DNA of 64,000 nucleotides from Bacteroidia bacterium (GTDB lineage Bacteria > Bacteroidota > Bacteroidia > Chitinophagales > Chitinophagaceae), in contig JAUICZ010000001.1 of NCBI GenBank assembly GCA_030429205.1, forward strand, positions 124,001 through 188,000. The letters run 5' to 3'. The position numbers were made by a program, and so were the translations under genes. Position 1 is the first letter of the stretch, and each line of letters begins with the position of its first letter. The notes below the pieces were generated by a model. That model was not told the origin of the DNA. It searched no databases and saw nothing but the letters and a program-made list of their open reading frames with translations. Positions 19,462-27,719 of this stretch are shown piece after piece.

Positions 19462-21264
19462 ATGCAAAAACCTTTATACTCTACCGTATCTGCTTTGGTT
19501 TGCATCATACTATTAGTTTATGTAGGCAACATACATTTTAAAAGATGGGATAAACTTAAAAGCGAAAGTACATTCGGCTGGGATGCAGGTGAGTACTATG
19601 CATACCTTCCGTCAGTGTTCATATACCACGATGTACAAACACAACACAGAACAGACAGTGTAAGGTATGAGTATCGTTTACAAGCGGACAATATACCCGG
19701 TAGCAGACCAGACACTATTAAAGTATTGAACTATAGCTCTGGCATGGCATTGATATACACGCCGGCATTTTTCATTGCGCATATATTGGCAGAACCATTT
19801 GGCTATCCTTCAGATGGTTTCTCCAGACCGTATCAAATGGCGCTGACGTTGTATTGCATGCTTATTGCGATCATAGGGTTATGGTATTTAAGAAAGCTAT
19901 TGCTCTTCTATTACTCCGATACCGTCGTTGCCATCACACTTATACTCATAGTAATCGGCACCGGCTACTTAAATTATGCTACAGCAGATGCAATTTTGCC
20001 CCATAGCAGCTTATTTACTATATATGTCTTGTTACTACTAGCTACAAGAAGGTTTTATATACAACCTAACGTTAAAGCCGCTGTGGCAATAGGCTTGTTG
20101 TATGGTTTGGCAATTCTTATCAGACCATCAGAAATGGTCGCTGCTGTTATTCCACTGCTCTGGGGCTTAGAAAAAGTAAACCTAACATCAATAAGAAAAC
20201 ACCTGAACTTTTTAAGGCAAAATATTAAATACATCTTTATTACTGCTGTTTGCACTGTATGTATTGGCAGCATCCAAACTATGTATTGGTACTACGTTAC
20301 CGGTAAGCTCTTTTACTATAGCTATGAGTTTGGGTTCTTCTGGGATGGACGTTTTTTATACGACTTCTTGTTTAGCTGGGGATACGGGTGGATCATGTAC
20401 AACCCTATGGTTAGCTTTGCCGTTCTGGGTTTGATCATTTATTTGTTCAAAGGCAAGCACAAAGTTGCTATTGTACTTTTCTCAGTACTCAACCTCTATA
20501 TAATATCTGCCTGGGAAATCTGGTATTACTCTGGCTTGCCGGGCAGAGCAATGGTACAAAGCTATGCTATACTGGCAGTGCCTTTTGCTCTGTTTATCGA
20601 ATGGGCTTTATCAGTTAAAGTCATAAGGTTCAGTTTTTCATTACTAGCTACAGTTTTTTTATATTTCAACATTTGGCTATTTCACAATGCACATCTACCG
20701 CCTGCACTTTTTCAACCCGGTGCTATGACAGGGGCATATTTCAGAACCGTCGTAGGCAGGTGGAACGTTTCAAAACAAGTAGAAAAACTGAAAGATTCTA
20801 ATGAGCTATATACAGGTCACCCTAAAAATATACAGCTCCTTTATTTCAATGATTTTGAGGAAGACACCACGTCAATCAGTCCTATTGGTGGTATTAACAG
20901 CAATAACGGTATTTGTATAAATAGTGAGACGACCTTCTCTCCCAGCTATAGGATCGCACGAAAAAATGTACCTGACGCTACTCATGTACGTATTACGTTT
21001 GATGCAAAAGCTCCTATTGGAGAATGGGATAATTGGAGAATGATACAATGCTCTGTGAGCTTTATTAATAAAGACGGCGTAAAGGTAAAAGACAATATGA
21101 TGAGAGTCAGCAGGTTTGTTAACAGTAACGATGTTTCTAATGTGTTTCTGGACACAAAACTCCCGGACAATGACTATGAGTATATAGAAGTATTGTTTTG
21201 GAACCCCGGTAGTAACGGAATTTTCCTGGCCGATAACCTGAAAGTTTACAGTTTTGAAGAATAA
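19462..21264 (+). CDS. GT-C-like polytopic membrane protein with C-terminal beta domain
   Basis: A 600-residue protein. The first 430 residues contain about ten membrane helices; a helix near residue 10 is followed by an acidic extracytoplasmic loop with FGWDAGEYYAYLPS, which resembles the Asp-containing first loop of GT-C mannosyl/arabinosyl transferases. The last 140 residues are soluble and beta-rich (FNDFEEDTT... to SNGIFLADNLKVY), like a carbohydrate-binding jelly roll. It may move sugars from a lipid carrier to an envelope acceptor; that is inference from layout. Confidence 0.7.
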   Translation: MQKPLYSTVSALVCIILLVYVGNIHFKRWDKLKSESTFGWDAGEYYAYLPSVFIYHDVQTQHRTDSVRYEYRLQADNIPGSRPDTIKVLNYSSGMALIYTPAFFIAHILAEPFGYPSDGFSRPYQMALTLYCMLIAIIGLWYLRKLLLFYYSDTVVAITLILIVIGTGYLNYATADAILPHSSLFTIYVLLLLATRRFYIQPNVKAAVAIGLLYGLAILIRPSEMVAAVIPLLWGLEKVNLTSIRKHLNFLRQNIKYIFITAVCTVCIGSIQTMYWYYVTGKLFYYSYEFGFFWDGRFLYDFLFSWGYGWIMYNPMVSFAVLGLIIYLFKGKHKVAIVLFSVLNLYIISAWEIWYYSGLPGRAMVQSYAILAVPFALFIEWALSVKVIRFSFSLLATVFLYFNIWLFHNAHLPPALFQPGAMTGAYFRTVVGRWNVSKQVEKLKDSNELYTGHPKNIQLLYFNDFEEDTTSISPIGGINSNNGICINSETTFSPSYRIARKNVPDATHVRITFDAKAPIGEWDNWRMIQCSVSFINKDGVKVKDNMMRVSRFVNSNDVSNVFLDTKLPDNDYEYIEVLFWNPGSNGIFLADNLKVYSFEE

Positions 21265-21343
21265 TCTCAATTTTGACGTAAAATGGTTGAACAAACCGCT
21301 AAGTTTTTTCTTTCTTTGCTCTCGGTTTTAAAACGAGTATTAC

Positions 21344-22054
21344 ATGTTACCAAAATATAGCCGAGTTCTACTAAAATTATCAGGAGAATCTTTAATGGGA
21401 GATGATGGTTATGGCATCAGCTCAAAAAAATTAGAGCAGTATGCACAAGATATCCATGCAATCACAGAACTTGGTGTACAGGTAGCAGTAGTAATTGGTG
21501 GTGGTAATATTTACCGCGGCATGAACGAAGCCGAAACAGGCATTGAAAGAGCGCAAGGAGACTATATGGGTATGCTTGCAACACTTATTAATGGCATGGC
21601 ACTGCAAGCCGCACTTGAAAAAATCGGTGTTATCACCCGCTTACAAAGTGCCATTAAAATGGAGCAGGTTGCAGAACCTTACATTCGCAGACGTGCCATT
21701 CGTCACTTGGAAAAAGGCCGTGTTGTAATATTTGGTGCAGGTACGGGTAACCCATACTTCACTACAGATACCGCTGGATCTTTAAGAGCGGTAGAAATAA
21801 AAGCGGAAGTTATCTTAAAAGGTACACGTGTAGACGGTATATATACAGCTGACCCTGAAAAGGATAGCACTGCAGAACGCTATGACAAACTAACTTTTAG
21901 CGAAGTAATCAGCAAAGAGCTAAAAGTTATGGATATGACAGCATTTACACTATGTCAGGAAAACAACTTACCAATTATTGTATTTGACATGAATACACCG
22001 GGTAACTTGCTGCATGTAATTAGCGGCAAACCTGTAGGAACGCTGGTAAGTTAA
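21344..22054 (+). CDS. pyrH: UMP kinase
   Basis: A 236-residue bacterial UMP kinase of the amino acid kinase fold, full length. Typical segments are [17 protein letters not shown] at the N-terminus, [21 protein letters not shown], and [23 protein letters not shown]. It phosphorylates UMP to UDP using ATP. The frequent partner frr does not follow; an SRPBCC gene does, 48 bases later. Confidence 0.97.
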   Translation: MLPKYSRVLLKLSGESLMGDDGYGISSKKLEQYAQDIHAITELGVQVAVVIGGGNIYRGMNEAETGIERAQGDYMGMLATLINGMALQAALEKIGVITRLQSAIKMEQVAEPYIRRRAIRHLEKGRVVIFGAGTGNPYFTTDTAGSLRAVEIKAEVILKGTRVDGIYTADPEKDSTAERYDKLTFSEVISKELKVMDMTAFTLCQENNLPIIVFDMNTPGNLLHVISGKPVGTLVS

Positions 22055-22102
22055 TTTATCCAAACTCCTTAAACATTTATCGAAAATTCGGGTTTAATAC
22101 AC

Positions 22103-22564
22103 ATGGGTGTTTTTAAACTTGAAAGGCAGCAGTATATTAATGCCTCTATACAAGAGGTATGGGCATTCTTTAGCGATCCGGGTAATCTGTCAAAGATCAC
22201 ACCTGATGACATGAGCTTTAAGGTTACTTCTCAACCTTTTGAAGGCAGTATATACCCGGGACAAATAATTACATATAAAGTTGCGCCCATATTAAACATC
22301 CATCTTTTTTGGATGACAGAGATAACACATGTTACTGAAAATAAGTTCTTTGTAGACGAACAACGTGTAGGTCCTTATAAAATATGGCATCACGAACACC
22401 ACTTTAAAGAACATAAAAATGGGGTGCTCATGACAGACATTGTTCATTATCAACCACCACTTGGAATTCTGGGAAATATTGCCAATAATTTATTTATAAA
22501 CAAACAGCTTGAGAAGATTTTCAACTACCGCCATAAAGTTGTGGAAGAAATTTTCAATTCTTAA
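22103..22564 (+). CDS. SRPBCC-family protein
   Basis: A 153-residue START/SRPBCC-fold protein. The N-terminus FKLERQQYINASIQEVWAFF is the first beta strand and helix of the fold, and the C-terminus ends in a long helix. Such proteins bind hydrophobic ligands, and in Bacteroidota close relatives are often found beside cryptochrome or carotenoid genes under light control (general knowledge). Here it precedes a CarH-like MerR gene by 45 bases, which supports a light or B12 stimulon role. The ligand is unknown. Confidence 0.8.
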   Translation: MGVFKLERQQYINASIQEVWAFFSDPGNLSKITPDDMSFKVTSQPFEGSIYPGQIITYKVAPILNIHLFWMTEITHVTENKFFVDEQRVGPYKIWHHEHHFKEHKNGVLMTDIVHYQPPLGILGNIANNLFINKQLEKIFNYRHKVVEEIFNS

Positions 22565-22609
22565 AACAATAATGCTTCTTATTTTGTTAATATAGAGTAT
22601 TGAAAAGTG

Positions 22610-23488
22610 ATGAACAGGTTTAGTATTAAAGACATAGAGAACTTAACGGGTATCAAAGCTCACACACTAAGAATATGGGAGCAAAGGCATGGTATTATTA
22701 AACCCAAAAGAACTAATACTAATATCCGTTATTATGACGCTATAGACCTGAAGAATGCACTTAGAGTATCCCTGCTCAACAGATATGGATATAAAATATC
22801 CAGAATTCGTAAAATGGATGAGCAACAAATCGATGAAGCTATAAATGAGCATACTGATAAAAGCTTTCAGTTAGAACATCAGGTAAACATGCTTTTAAGT
22901 GCTACCATAGACATGGATACAGATAAGTTTAACGAACTTATTAACCAATACACTAAGCAATACGGGCTAGAGCAAATGATTGAAGAGTTGATCTTCAATT
23001 TCTTAGAAAAAGTAGGCATCATGTGGATGACCAACAGAATATTACCTGCCCAGGAACACCTTTCCAGCCATATAATTGAAAAAAAGCTACTTCTTGCAAC
23101 AGAACAAGTAGATGTACCCCAAGTTAATGCTAAACAAGTGCTGCTGTTTTTACCCGAGGGTGAAATACATGAGCTTGCTTTACTATATGTAAACTATCTT
23201 TTACACAAAAGAGGTATCAGAACTATCTATTTGGGACCCAACTCCCCAATAGACCAAGTAGAGTTTGTTGTTAATACCTTAAACCCTAAATACCTGTATA
23301 CACACCTCACATCTGTGTCAAAAGACTTTAATACTATTGATTATATAAACACATTAGGCAATGTATTTAAGACTCAAGAGATACATATATCAGGTATCAT
23401 GCTTGACGATCAAATACAACCACAACACAATAATATTCAATTACTTAACTCACTTCAAGCAGTTAAGAAATTTGTAGCTTCTATCTAG
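22610..23488 (+). CDS. CarH/LitR-like MerR-type B12-binding photoreceptor-repressor
   Basis: A 292-residue protein. A MerR helix-turn-helix occupies residues 1-70 (FSIKDIENLTGIKAHTLRIWEQRHG). A helical linker follows, then a cobalamin-binding Rossmann domain (about 175-292). The CarH light-sensing signature W-x9-EH is exact: Trp139, Glu149, His150. The lower cobalamin ligand is His187 in EGEIHELA, a variant of DxHxxG with Glu for Asp and Ala for Gly. In CarH, adenosylcobalamin drives DNA-binding tetramers in the dark, and light breaks them apart. A GTG at 22607 directly precedes the ATG at 22610; the ATG is the likelier start. The next gene is an ECF sigma factor with matching inverted repeats at its promoter. 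Confidence 0.9.
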   Translation: MNRFSIKDIENLTGIKAHTLRIWEQRHGIIKPKRTNTNIRYYDAIDLKNALRVSLLNRYGYKISRIRKMDEQQIDEAINEHTDKSFQLEHQVNMLLSATIDMDTDKFNELINQYTKQYGLEQMIEELIFNFLEKVGIMWMTNRILPAQEHLSSHIIEKKLLLATEQVDVPQVNAKQVLLFLPEGEIHELALLYVNYLLHKRGIRTIYLGPNSPIDQVEFVVNTLNPKYLYTHLTSVSKDFNTIDYINTLGNVFKTQEIHISGIMLDDQIQPQHNNIQLLNSLQAVKKFVASI

Positions 23489-23496
23489 AAAAATAT

Positions 23497-23533
23497 TTTT
23501 GTTTAACTGTTGTCTAATCAAACATAAACAAAA
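23497..23533. repeat. inverted-repeat module 1 upstream of the ECF sigma gene, candidate operator
   Basis: TTTTGTTTAA at 23497-23506 faces its reverse complement TAAACAAAA at 23525-23533 (nine of ten bases). The whole module spans 37 bases and repeats in module 2. The two modules share the outer arms but not the core, which is what paired repressor half-sites look like. It lies 8 bases after the MerR-type gene stop. Confidence 0.65.
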
Positions 23534-23553
23534 TCTATTTCCATAGGCAGACC

Positions 23554-23590
23554 TTTTGTTTAACTTTGCAATAGATCAAATTAAACAAAA
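23554..23590. repeat. inverted-repeat module 2 covering the ECF sigma promoter, candidate operator
   Basis: TTTTGTTTAA at 23554-23563 and its exact reverse complement TTAAACAAAA at 23581-23590 again span 37 bases. The left arm reads on into TAACT, as in module 1, so 12 bases are identical. The left arm overlaps the TAACTTTG box at 23561-23568 and the right arm ends 2 bases before the ATG at 23593, so bound repressor would block the promoter. Confidence 0.7.
23561..23568 (+). promoter_or_regulatory. -7 promoter box for the ECF sigma gene
   Basis: TAACTTTG matches TAnnTTTG exactly and lies 24 bases before the ATG at 23593. It is embedded in inverted-repeat module 2. No clear -33 TTTG at the standard spacing was found. 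Confidence 0.6.
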
Positions 23591-23592
23591 AG

Positions 23593-24090
23593 ATGACGAC
23601 AGCAGATTTCAATCGATTAGTAGTAACAGAAAGTAACAGCCTAAAACCATATGCTATTTCTCTAACTAAGAATAACGATGATGCTAATGATCTTTTTCAG
23701 GATACTATGGTTAGGGCACTTTCTAATAAAGACAAGTACAGAGTAGGTACAAACATTAAAGCATGGTTATATACCATCATGCGTAATATTTTCATTAATA
23801 ATTACCGTAAGAGCAAAAAGTTTGTCAAAGTAGCCAATGAGGACAACTCTGATGCATACATATACACTTACAATCATACCACATCAAACCAAGGTTGGAA
23901 CAATGTAAGAATGAAAGAAGTAAGAAAAGCATTGAATACGTTACCTGAAAATTTCAGACAATCTTTTGAGATGCATTATATGGGTTACAAGTACCAGGAA
24001 ATTTCAAGCATGTTAAACGAGCCTTTAGGTACTGTAAAAAGTCGTATACATTTTGCACGTAAGCAATTGGTAGCAAGTATTGAACGATAA
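23593..24090 (+). CDS. ECF-type RNA polymerase sigma factor
   Basis: A 165-residue sigma-70 family factor with only regions 2 and 4. Region 2 includes DANDLFQDTMVRAL and NIKAWLYTIMRNIFINNYRK; region 4 includes LPENFRQSFEMHYMGYKYQEISSMLNEPLGTVKSRIHFARKQL. No anti-sigma gene is adjacent. The upstream MerR-type B12 protein and the operator-like repeats over its promoter suggest that light or B12 status controls it, as in LitR/LitS pairs of other bacteria. Its stop codon abuts that of the converging lipoprotein gene with no base between. Confidence 0.93.
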   Translation: MTTADFNRLVVTESNSLKPYAISLTKNNDDANDLFQDTMVRALSNKDKYRVGTNIKAWLYTIMRNIFINNYRKSKKFVKVANEDNSDAYIYTYNHTTSNQGWNNVRMKEVRKALNTLPENFRQSFEMHYMGYKYQEISSMLNEPLGTVKSRIHFARKQLVASIER

Positions 24091-25545
24091 TTATTTTTCG
24101 TAGCAACCAATATCAGGCTGGGCGTCCCTTGTCTTATTATCCAGATCAGTTGGTATAGATATAGGAGATTTACCACTGTTCACCAAGGGCGACCCATCTT
24201 TAGGCCTGTAATTCCATCCTCCGGGATCTTCAAATAGCGGGTCTTCATTAATGATATTGTTACTTGCAGTTACATTTGATGGTAAACCATCTTTAGATTT
24301 AAGTAAACAATTTTCTATAGTCACCTCATATTGTGCTTTATCAGCATCGCGACTATTAACAAATGCTTCGGTTTCCAGAGATCCCCAAACAGCACAATTG
24401 GTCATGCTACAAACTAAAGGCCCTACAGTATACTGGGTACTGGATACGTCGAAATAGTTGATCAATGCCAATGTCGGTACATCTACATGGCTTACTTTAT
24501 TAGTTCCGTAAGTAACAAACGTACAATGTTCAAGTACATACAAACCTCCTTCAGGCGTTGCTAAACAAGATGCACCGCATGTATTAATAAGGCAATTCAC
24601 AGCTCTTAAACGACCTGTAAAAGACAATATTCCGTAACCAATTGAGTTTTCGATTATCGAGTTGCGAATATCTAATTGGAATTCGCTGCTTTGTGTAGAA
24701 TCATAGTTTAGCTGTATAGCAGCAGGTGATGTAGGTTGCCCCTGTCTTCCGAGAAAGTTTGTACTGCTGCCGCAGTTTTTAATAACGGCATAGTTAAATA
24801 CACTTCCTTTGCTTTGGCCAAAAAAGTAGAACCCTCCCCACTCTCCCGGATACCCCTCAAAACCAAAATATCTTCTGTCTAGCCTGTCTCCTTGAAATAC
24901 TACGCTGTCTTGTTTAGTTCCGTTTACATTTAGTTTACCGAGAACATATATTCTAGAGTCGGCATGCATGTATATTCTACAACCGGCAGGTATATTTAAT
25001 GTTTTACCTTCATCTACTGCCATATTGTTCATTACAACATAAGGCTTATCAGTCTTCCAAGTGTCATCTTTAGCTATAACACTATCTACTATGTAATAGG
25101 CATCTTGCCCATACGCTACAAAAGGGATCAAGAAGTCTTTGCCATTTAGAGTAGCAATAAGTTTATCTTCTATTATAAATGGGTTGCTTTCATCTCTAGG
25201 GTCAATCTTTACGGTAGCAAAAACATATATACTGTCTTTGGCCGCTACTTCTATGTTATTCACAACATTACCAGCCTCTCCATTCACATTTAATTTAAAG
25301 AATGATGTTCCTCCATCTTCCATTCTTACAGAAGATATTTTCACCAGCTGATCTTGCGGATTGTATATTTTTATTGAAGCTGTAAAACTGCCTTGATCTG
25401 TAAAAACAGTATCAAACATTAGTGTATCTACAGAAAACTGTAGCTCACCGCCAGATGTAAGCAGCTTTTCTTTTTTACAAGAAGAATTAACCACCACACC
25501 GGCTAGTAAAACAAATAATATTATGTAGAGTGTTTTATTTCTCAT
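24091..25545 (-). CDS. beta-helix lipoprotein (choice-of-anchor Q-like)
   Basis: A 484-residue protein with an N-terminal signal whose lipobox-like stretch ends in SSC (about residue 23). An early Ig-like region (FTASIKIYNPQDQLVKISSV) is followed by short repeated beta strands typical of a right-handed parallel beta helix (IRNSIIENSIGYGILSF, NCLINTCGASCLATPEGG, NNIINEDPLFEDPGGWNYRPKDGSPLVNSG), and it ends in DAQPDIGCYEK, the usual close of choice-of-anchor Q proteins. It is probably attached to the outer membrane. The function is unknown; such helices often bind polysaccharide. Confidence 0.8.
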   Translation of the reverse strand: MRNKTLYIILFVLLAGVVVNSSCKKEKLLTSGGELQFSVDTLMFDTVFTDQGSFTASIKIYNPQDQLVKISSVRMEDGGTSFFKLNVNGEAGNVVNNIEVAAKDSIYVFATVKIDPRDESNPFIIEDKLIATLNGKDFLIPFVAYGQDAYYIVDSVIAKDDTWKTDKPYVVMNNMAVDEGKTLNIPAGCRIYMHADSRIYVLGKLNVNGTKQDSVVFQGDRLDRRYFGFEGYPGEWGGFYFFGQSKGSVFNYAVIKNCGSSTNFLGRQGQPTSPAAIQLNYDSTQSSEFQLDIRNSIIENSIGYGILSFTGRLRAVNCLINTCGASCLATPEGGLYVLEHCTFVTYGTNKVSHVDVPTLALINYFDVSSTQYTVGPLVCSMTNCAVWGSLETEAFVNSRDADKAQYEVTIENCLLKSKDGLPSNVTASNNIINEDPLFEDPGGWNYRPKDGSPLVNSGKSPISIPTDLDNKTRDAQPDIGCYEK

Positions 25546-25670
25546 AATTGTATGGCAACATTACTAAATAATGTCCATTCATAGTAATATTAACGCAGTG
25601 GTAAAGGAATTATTTCACTAATTTTCGCCTCGACTGCTAATTACTTTGTAAGCAGTAGTTTTACATATTG

Positions 25671-26465
25671 ATGGCTTGCGTTACTTTACTATCCGATCTA
25701 GGCTTACAAAGCACTTCTGTCGCCACTGCAAAAGGCGTGCTATTGAAGTATGCGCCAAACTCTGAAATTATAGATATTTCGCATAACGTAGAACCATTTC
25801 ATTTACAACAAGCAGCTTATTTACATGCTGCCACGTACAATAAGTTCCCCAAGAGATCTTGCCACATTGTCCTGTTTGATATCTTCTATGGCAATAATCC
25901 TGCTTTGCTACTGGCAGAGGTAGATGGTCAGTACATCTTGACACCCGATAACGGGCTACTTCCATTAGCTATAAGAGGGATACCGGAAAATGTATGGAAA
26001 TGCTTTGAACTTTCTGAACAGGACAATTTTGAATCGTGGATAACAAAGGCGGCTGAAACAGTAGAACTGTTAAAAACTAAACAGCCTAAACAACTAGGGC
26101 TACAAACGTATGAAATCACCAATGCTCCTAACCATTGTATACCTAATGTATATGACGATGTGATAGAAGGGCAAGTAATCCACATAGATCGCTTTGAAAA
26201 TGTGATACTAAATATCACTAAAGATGAGTTTGACGCTGCACGTAAAGGCCGCTCGTTCTACATATCATTTATGAGAGACGAGATCATCAGTGAAATAAGC
26301 ACTCACTACAGTAGTGTAAAAGAAAGTAAAAAGCTATGCCGCTTTAATAGTGCAGGATATTTAGAGATAGCTATTAACAGGGGTAATGCAGCCGGATTAT
26401 TCGGGCTAAGAATGGTAAAAGAAAAGCAGCAAATATACAATACTATAAAAGTACATTTCGAATGA
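25671..26465 (+). CDS. SAM hydroxide adenosyltransferase (SAM-dependent chlorinase/fluorinase family, DUF62)
   Basis: A 264-residue protein of the fluorinase/DUF62 family. Conserved features are the N-terminal TLLSDLGLQ with its SAM-binding Asp, IIDISHNVEPF, and YILTPDNGLLPL. Most bacterial members use water as nucleophile and split SAM to adenosine and methionine. A TTG at 25668 directly precedes the ATG at 25671; the ATG is preferred. The stop overlaps the start of the next gene by 4 bases (ATGA), so they are translationally coupled. Confidence 0.9.
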   Translation: MACVTLLSDLGLQSTSVATAKGVLLKYAPNSEIIDISHNVEPFHLQQAAYLHAATYNKFPKRSCHIVLFDIFYGNNPALLLAEVDGQYILTPDNGLLPLAIRGIPENVWKCFELSEQDNFESWITKAAETVELLKTKQPKQLGLQTYEITNAPNHCIPNVYDDVIEGQVIHIDRFENVILNITKDEFDAARKGRSFYISFMRDEIISEISTHYSSVKESKKLCRFNSAGYLEIAINRGNAAGLFGLRMVKEKQQIYNTIKVHFE

Positions 26466-26767
26466 TTATACGAATTGTAAAAATGGTTTTTAGACCTGAT
26501 GAGGTAAGTACCTTCTTATCGTTATTTGAAGAACGCAAACAACTTATCAGAAGCTTTCAGGGCTGTAATCATTTAGAACTATGGCAAGACGAAAAAGAAA
26601 AAAACACCTTCTTTACGTATAGCATTTGGGATAGCGAAGCTCATTTAAACCACTACAGGTTCTCGGAACTTTTTAAAGATACCTGGGCCCTAACAAAAGC
26701 TTTGTTTTCTGATAAGCCGCAGGCATGGAGTGTAACTCGGAATATGGTTGTAGAACCTAACTCTTAA
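26462..26767 (+). CDS. antibiotic biosynthesis monooxygenase (ABM)-domain protein
   Basis: A 101-residue dimeric alpha+beta barrel protein of the ABM/quinol monooxygenase type. The first strand IIRIVKMVFRPDEV, then FQGCNHLELWQDEKEKNTFFTYSIWDSEAHLNHYRFSELF, is the family pattern. The substrate is unknown. Its ATG overlaps the stop of the SAM hydrolase gene, implying a shared operon. The stop codon overlaps that of the converging HIT gene. Confidence 0.82.
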   Translation: MIIRIVKMVFRPDEVSTFLSLFEERKQLIRSFQGCNHLELWQDEKEKNTFFTYSIWDSEAHLNHYRFSELFKDTWALTKALFSDKPQAWSVTRNMVVEPNS

Positions 26768-27156
26768 AGGTTAGAAAGTATCCTTTGCTGTGCGGCTATT
26801 AATTCATCTTCGCTCATCTTTAATTTCTGACGAGTAAAGTTCAAATCATCGGCTGTATTAATAGGCAATAGGTGCATGTGGGCATGAGGCACCTCAATAC
26901 CCACTACACTAATACCGCAACGGTTGCAATCAAATGATTTTTCTATAGCCTTGGCTATAGGTTTTGCAAACACCAACCACTCTGATAATAATTCATCATC
27001 AACATCAAACACCTTATCAACCTCTTTCTTAGGGACAACTAATACATGTCCTTCAACAAGTGGGAAAATGTCAAGAAAAGCAAAGAACCTTTCGTTCTCG
27101 GCGATTTTGTAACAAGGTATTTCTCCTGCAATTATCTTAGTGAAGATGCTAGCCAT
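26764..27156 (-). CDS. HIT family protein (histidine triad nucleotide hydrolase)
   Basis: A 130-residue HIT protein. The N-terminal FTKIIAGEIPCYKIAENERFFAFLDIFP and the histidine triad HAHMHLLPI near residue 97 are both intact. Members hydrolyse adenosine phosphoramidates or related nucleotides. It lies 4 bases downstream of greA and is probably co-transcribed with it. Confidence 0.94.
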   Translation of the reverse strand: MASIFTKIIAGEIPCYKIAENERFFAFLDIFPLVEGHVLVVPKKEVDKVFDVDDELLSEWLVFAKPIAKAIEKSFDCNRCGISVVGIEVPHAHMHLLPINTADDLNFTRQKLKMSEDELIAAQQRILSNL

Positions 27157-27160
27157 ATTA

Positions 27161-27634
27161 TTACAAACTTATGTCTTCTATTTTAAGTTTCAATATACCA
27201 TTAGGCACTTCAATTTCCGCAACATCGCCAATTTCTCTACCTAACAAGCCCTTACCAATTGGAGAGGTAACAGAAATCTTTTTTGCTTTCAAATCCGCTT
27301 CCTGTTCAGAAACTATCTGATATTCCATACTTTTTTTAGTAGCAATGTTCTGCACTTTTACCTTGCTTAGTATAGAAACCTTACTCAGATCTAAGTCTTT
27401 AGCATCTATTACACGTGCATTGGCAATTGCTGTTTGCAGTTTAGCCACTTTAGCCTCATGCATACCTTGAGCTTCTTTGGCAGCATCGTATTCTGCGTTC
27501 TCTTTTAAATCCCCTTTTTCTCTGGCCTCTGCTATTTGCCTGGCAATCTCTGCCCTACCAGTTGTTTTTAACTCATTAAGCTCAGCGTTCATCTGGTCTA
27601 ACGTCTCTTGTGTTACATAATTGGTTGCAGACAT
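27161..27634 (-). CDS. greA: transcription elongation factor GreA
   Basis: A 157-residue GreA, full length. The N-terminal coiled coil (residues 1-75) includes the acidic tip region EARENGDLKENAEYDAAKEAQ-like sequence, and the C-terminal domain ends with IEVPNGILKLKIEDI. It enters the RNA polymerase secondary channel and stimulates cleavage of backtracked RNA. It starts an operon with the HIT gene. Confidence 0.96.
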   Translation of the reverse strand: MSATNYVTQETLDQMNAELNELKTTGRAEIARQIAEAREKGDLKENAEYDAAKEAQGMHEAKVAKLQTAIANARVIDAKDLDLSKVSILSKVKVQNIATKKSMEYQIVSEQEADLKAKKISVTSPIGKGLLGREIGDVAEIEVPNGILKLKIEDISL

Positions 27635-27663
27635 AACAATAATTGTTTAGATATTATAACGCA

Positions 27664-27692
27664 CAACGCCTCTGTAATAAACAGAAGCGTTG
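27664..27692 (-). terminator. hairpin after the outer-membrane operon, possible terminator
   Basis: CAACGC plus TCTGT (27664-27675) pair with ACAGA plus GCGTTG (27681-27692), with one C/A mismatch and an AATAA loop. It lies after the PorV-like gene and before greA on the same strand. A clear U run is absent, so it may be a weak terminator or a processing signal. Confidence 0.45.
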
Positions 27693-27719
27693 ATTGCGAC
27701 AAAATTAAATATTTTTTAT

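Noticed and set aside
21321-21337. Near-palindrome CTCGgTTTTAAAACGAG upstream of pyrH
   Set aside because: One unpaired base and AT-rich centre; could arise by chance and no known regulator fits.
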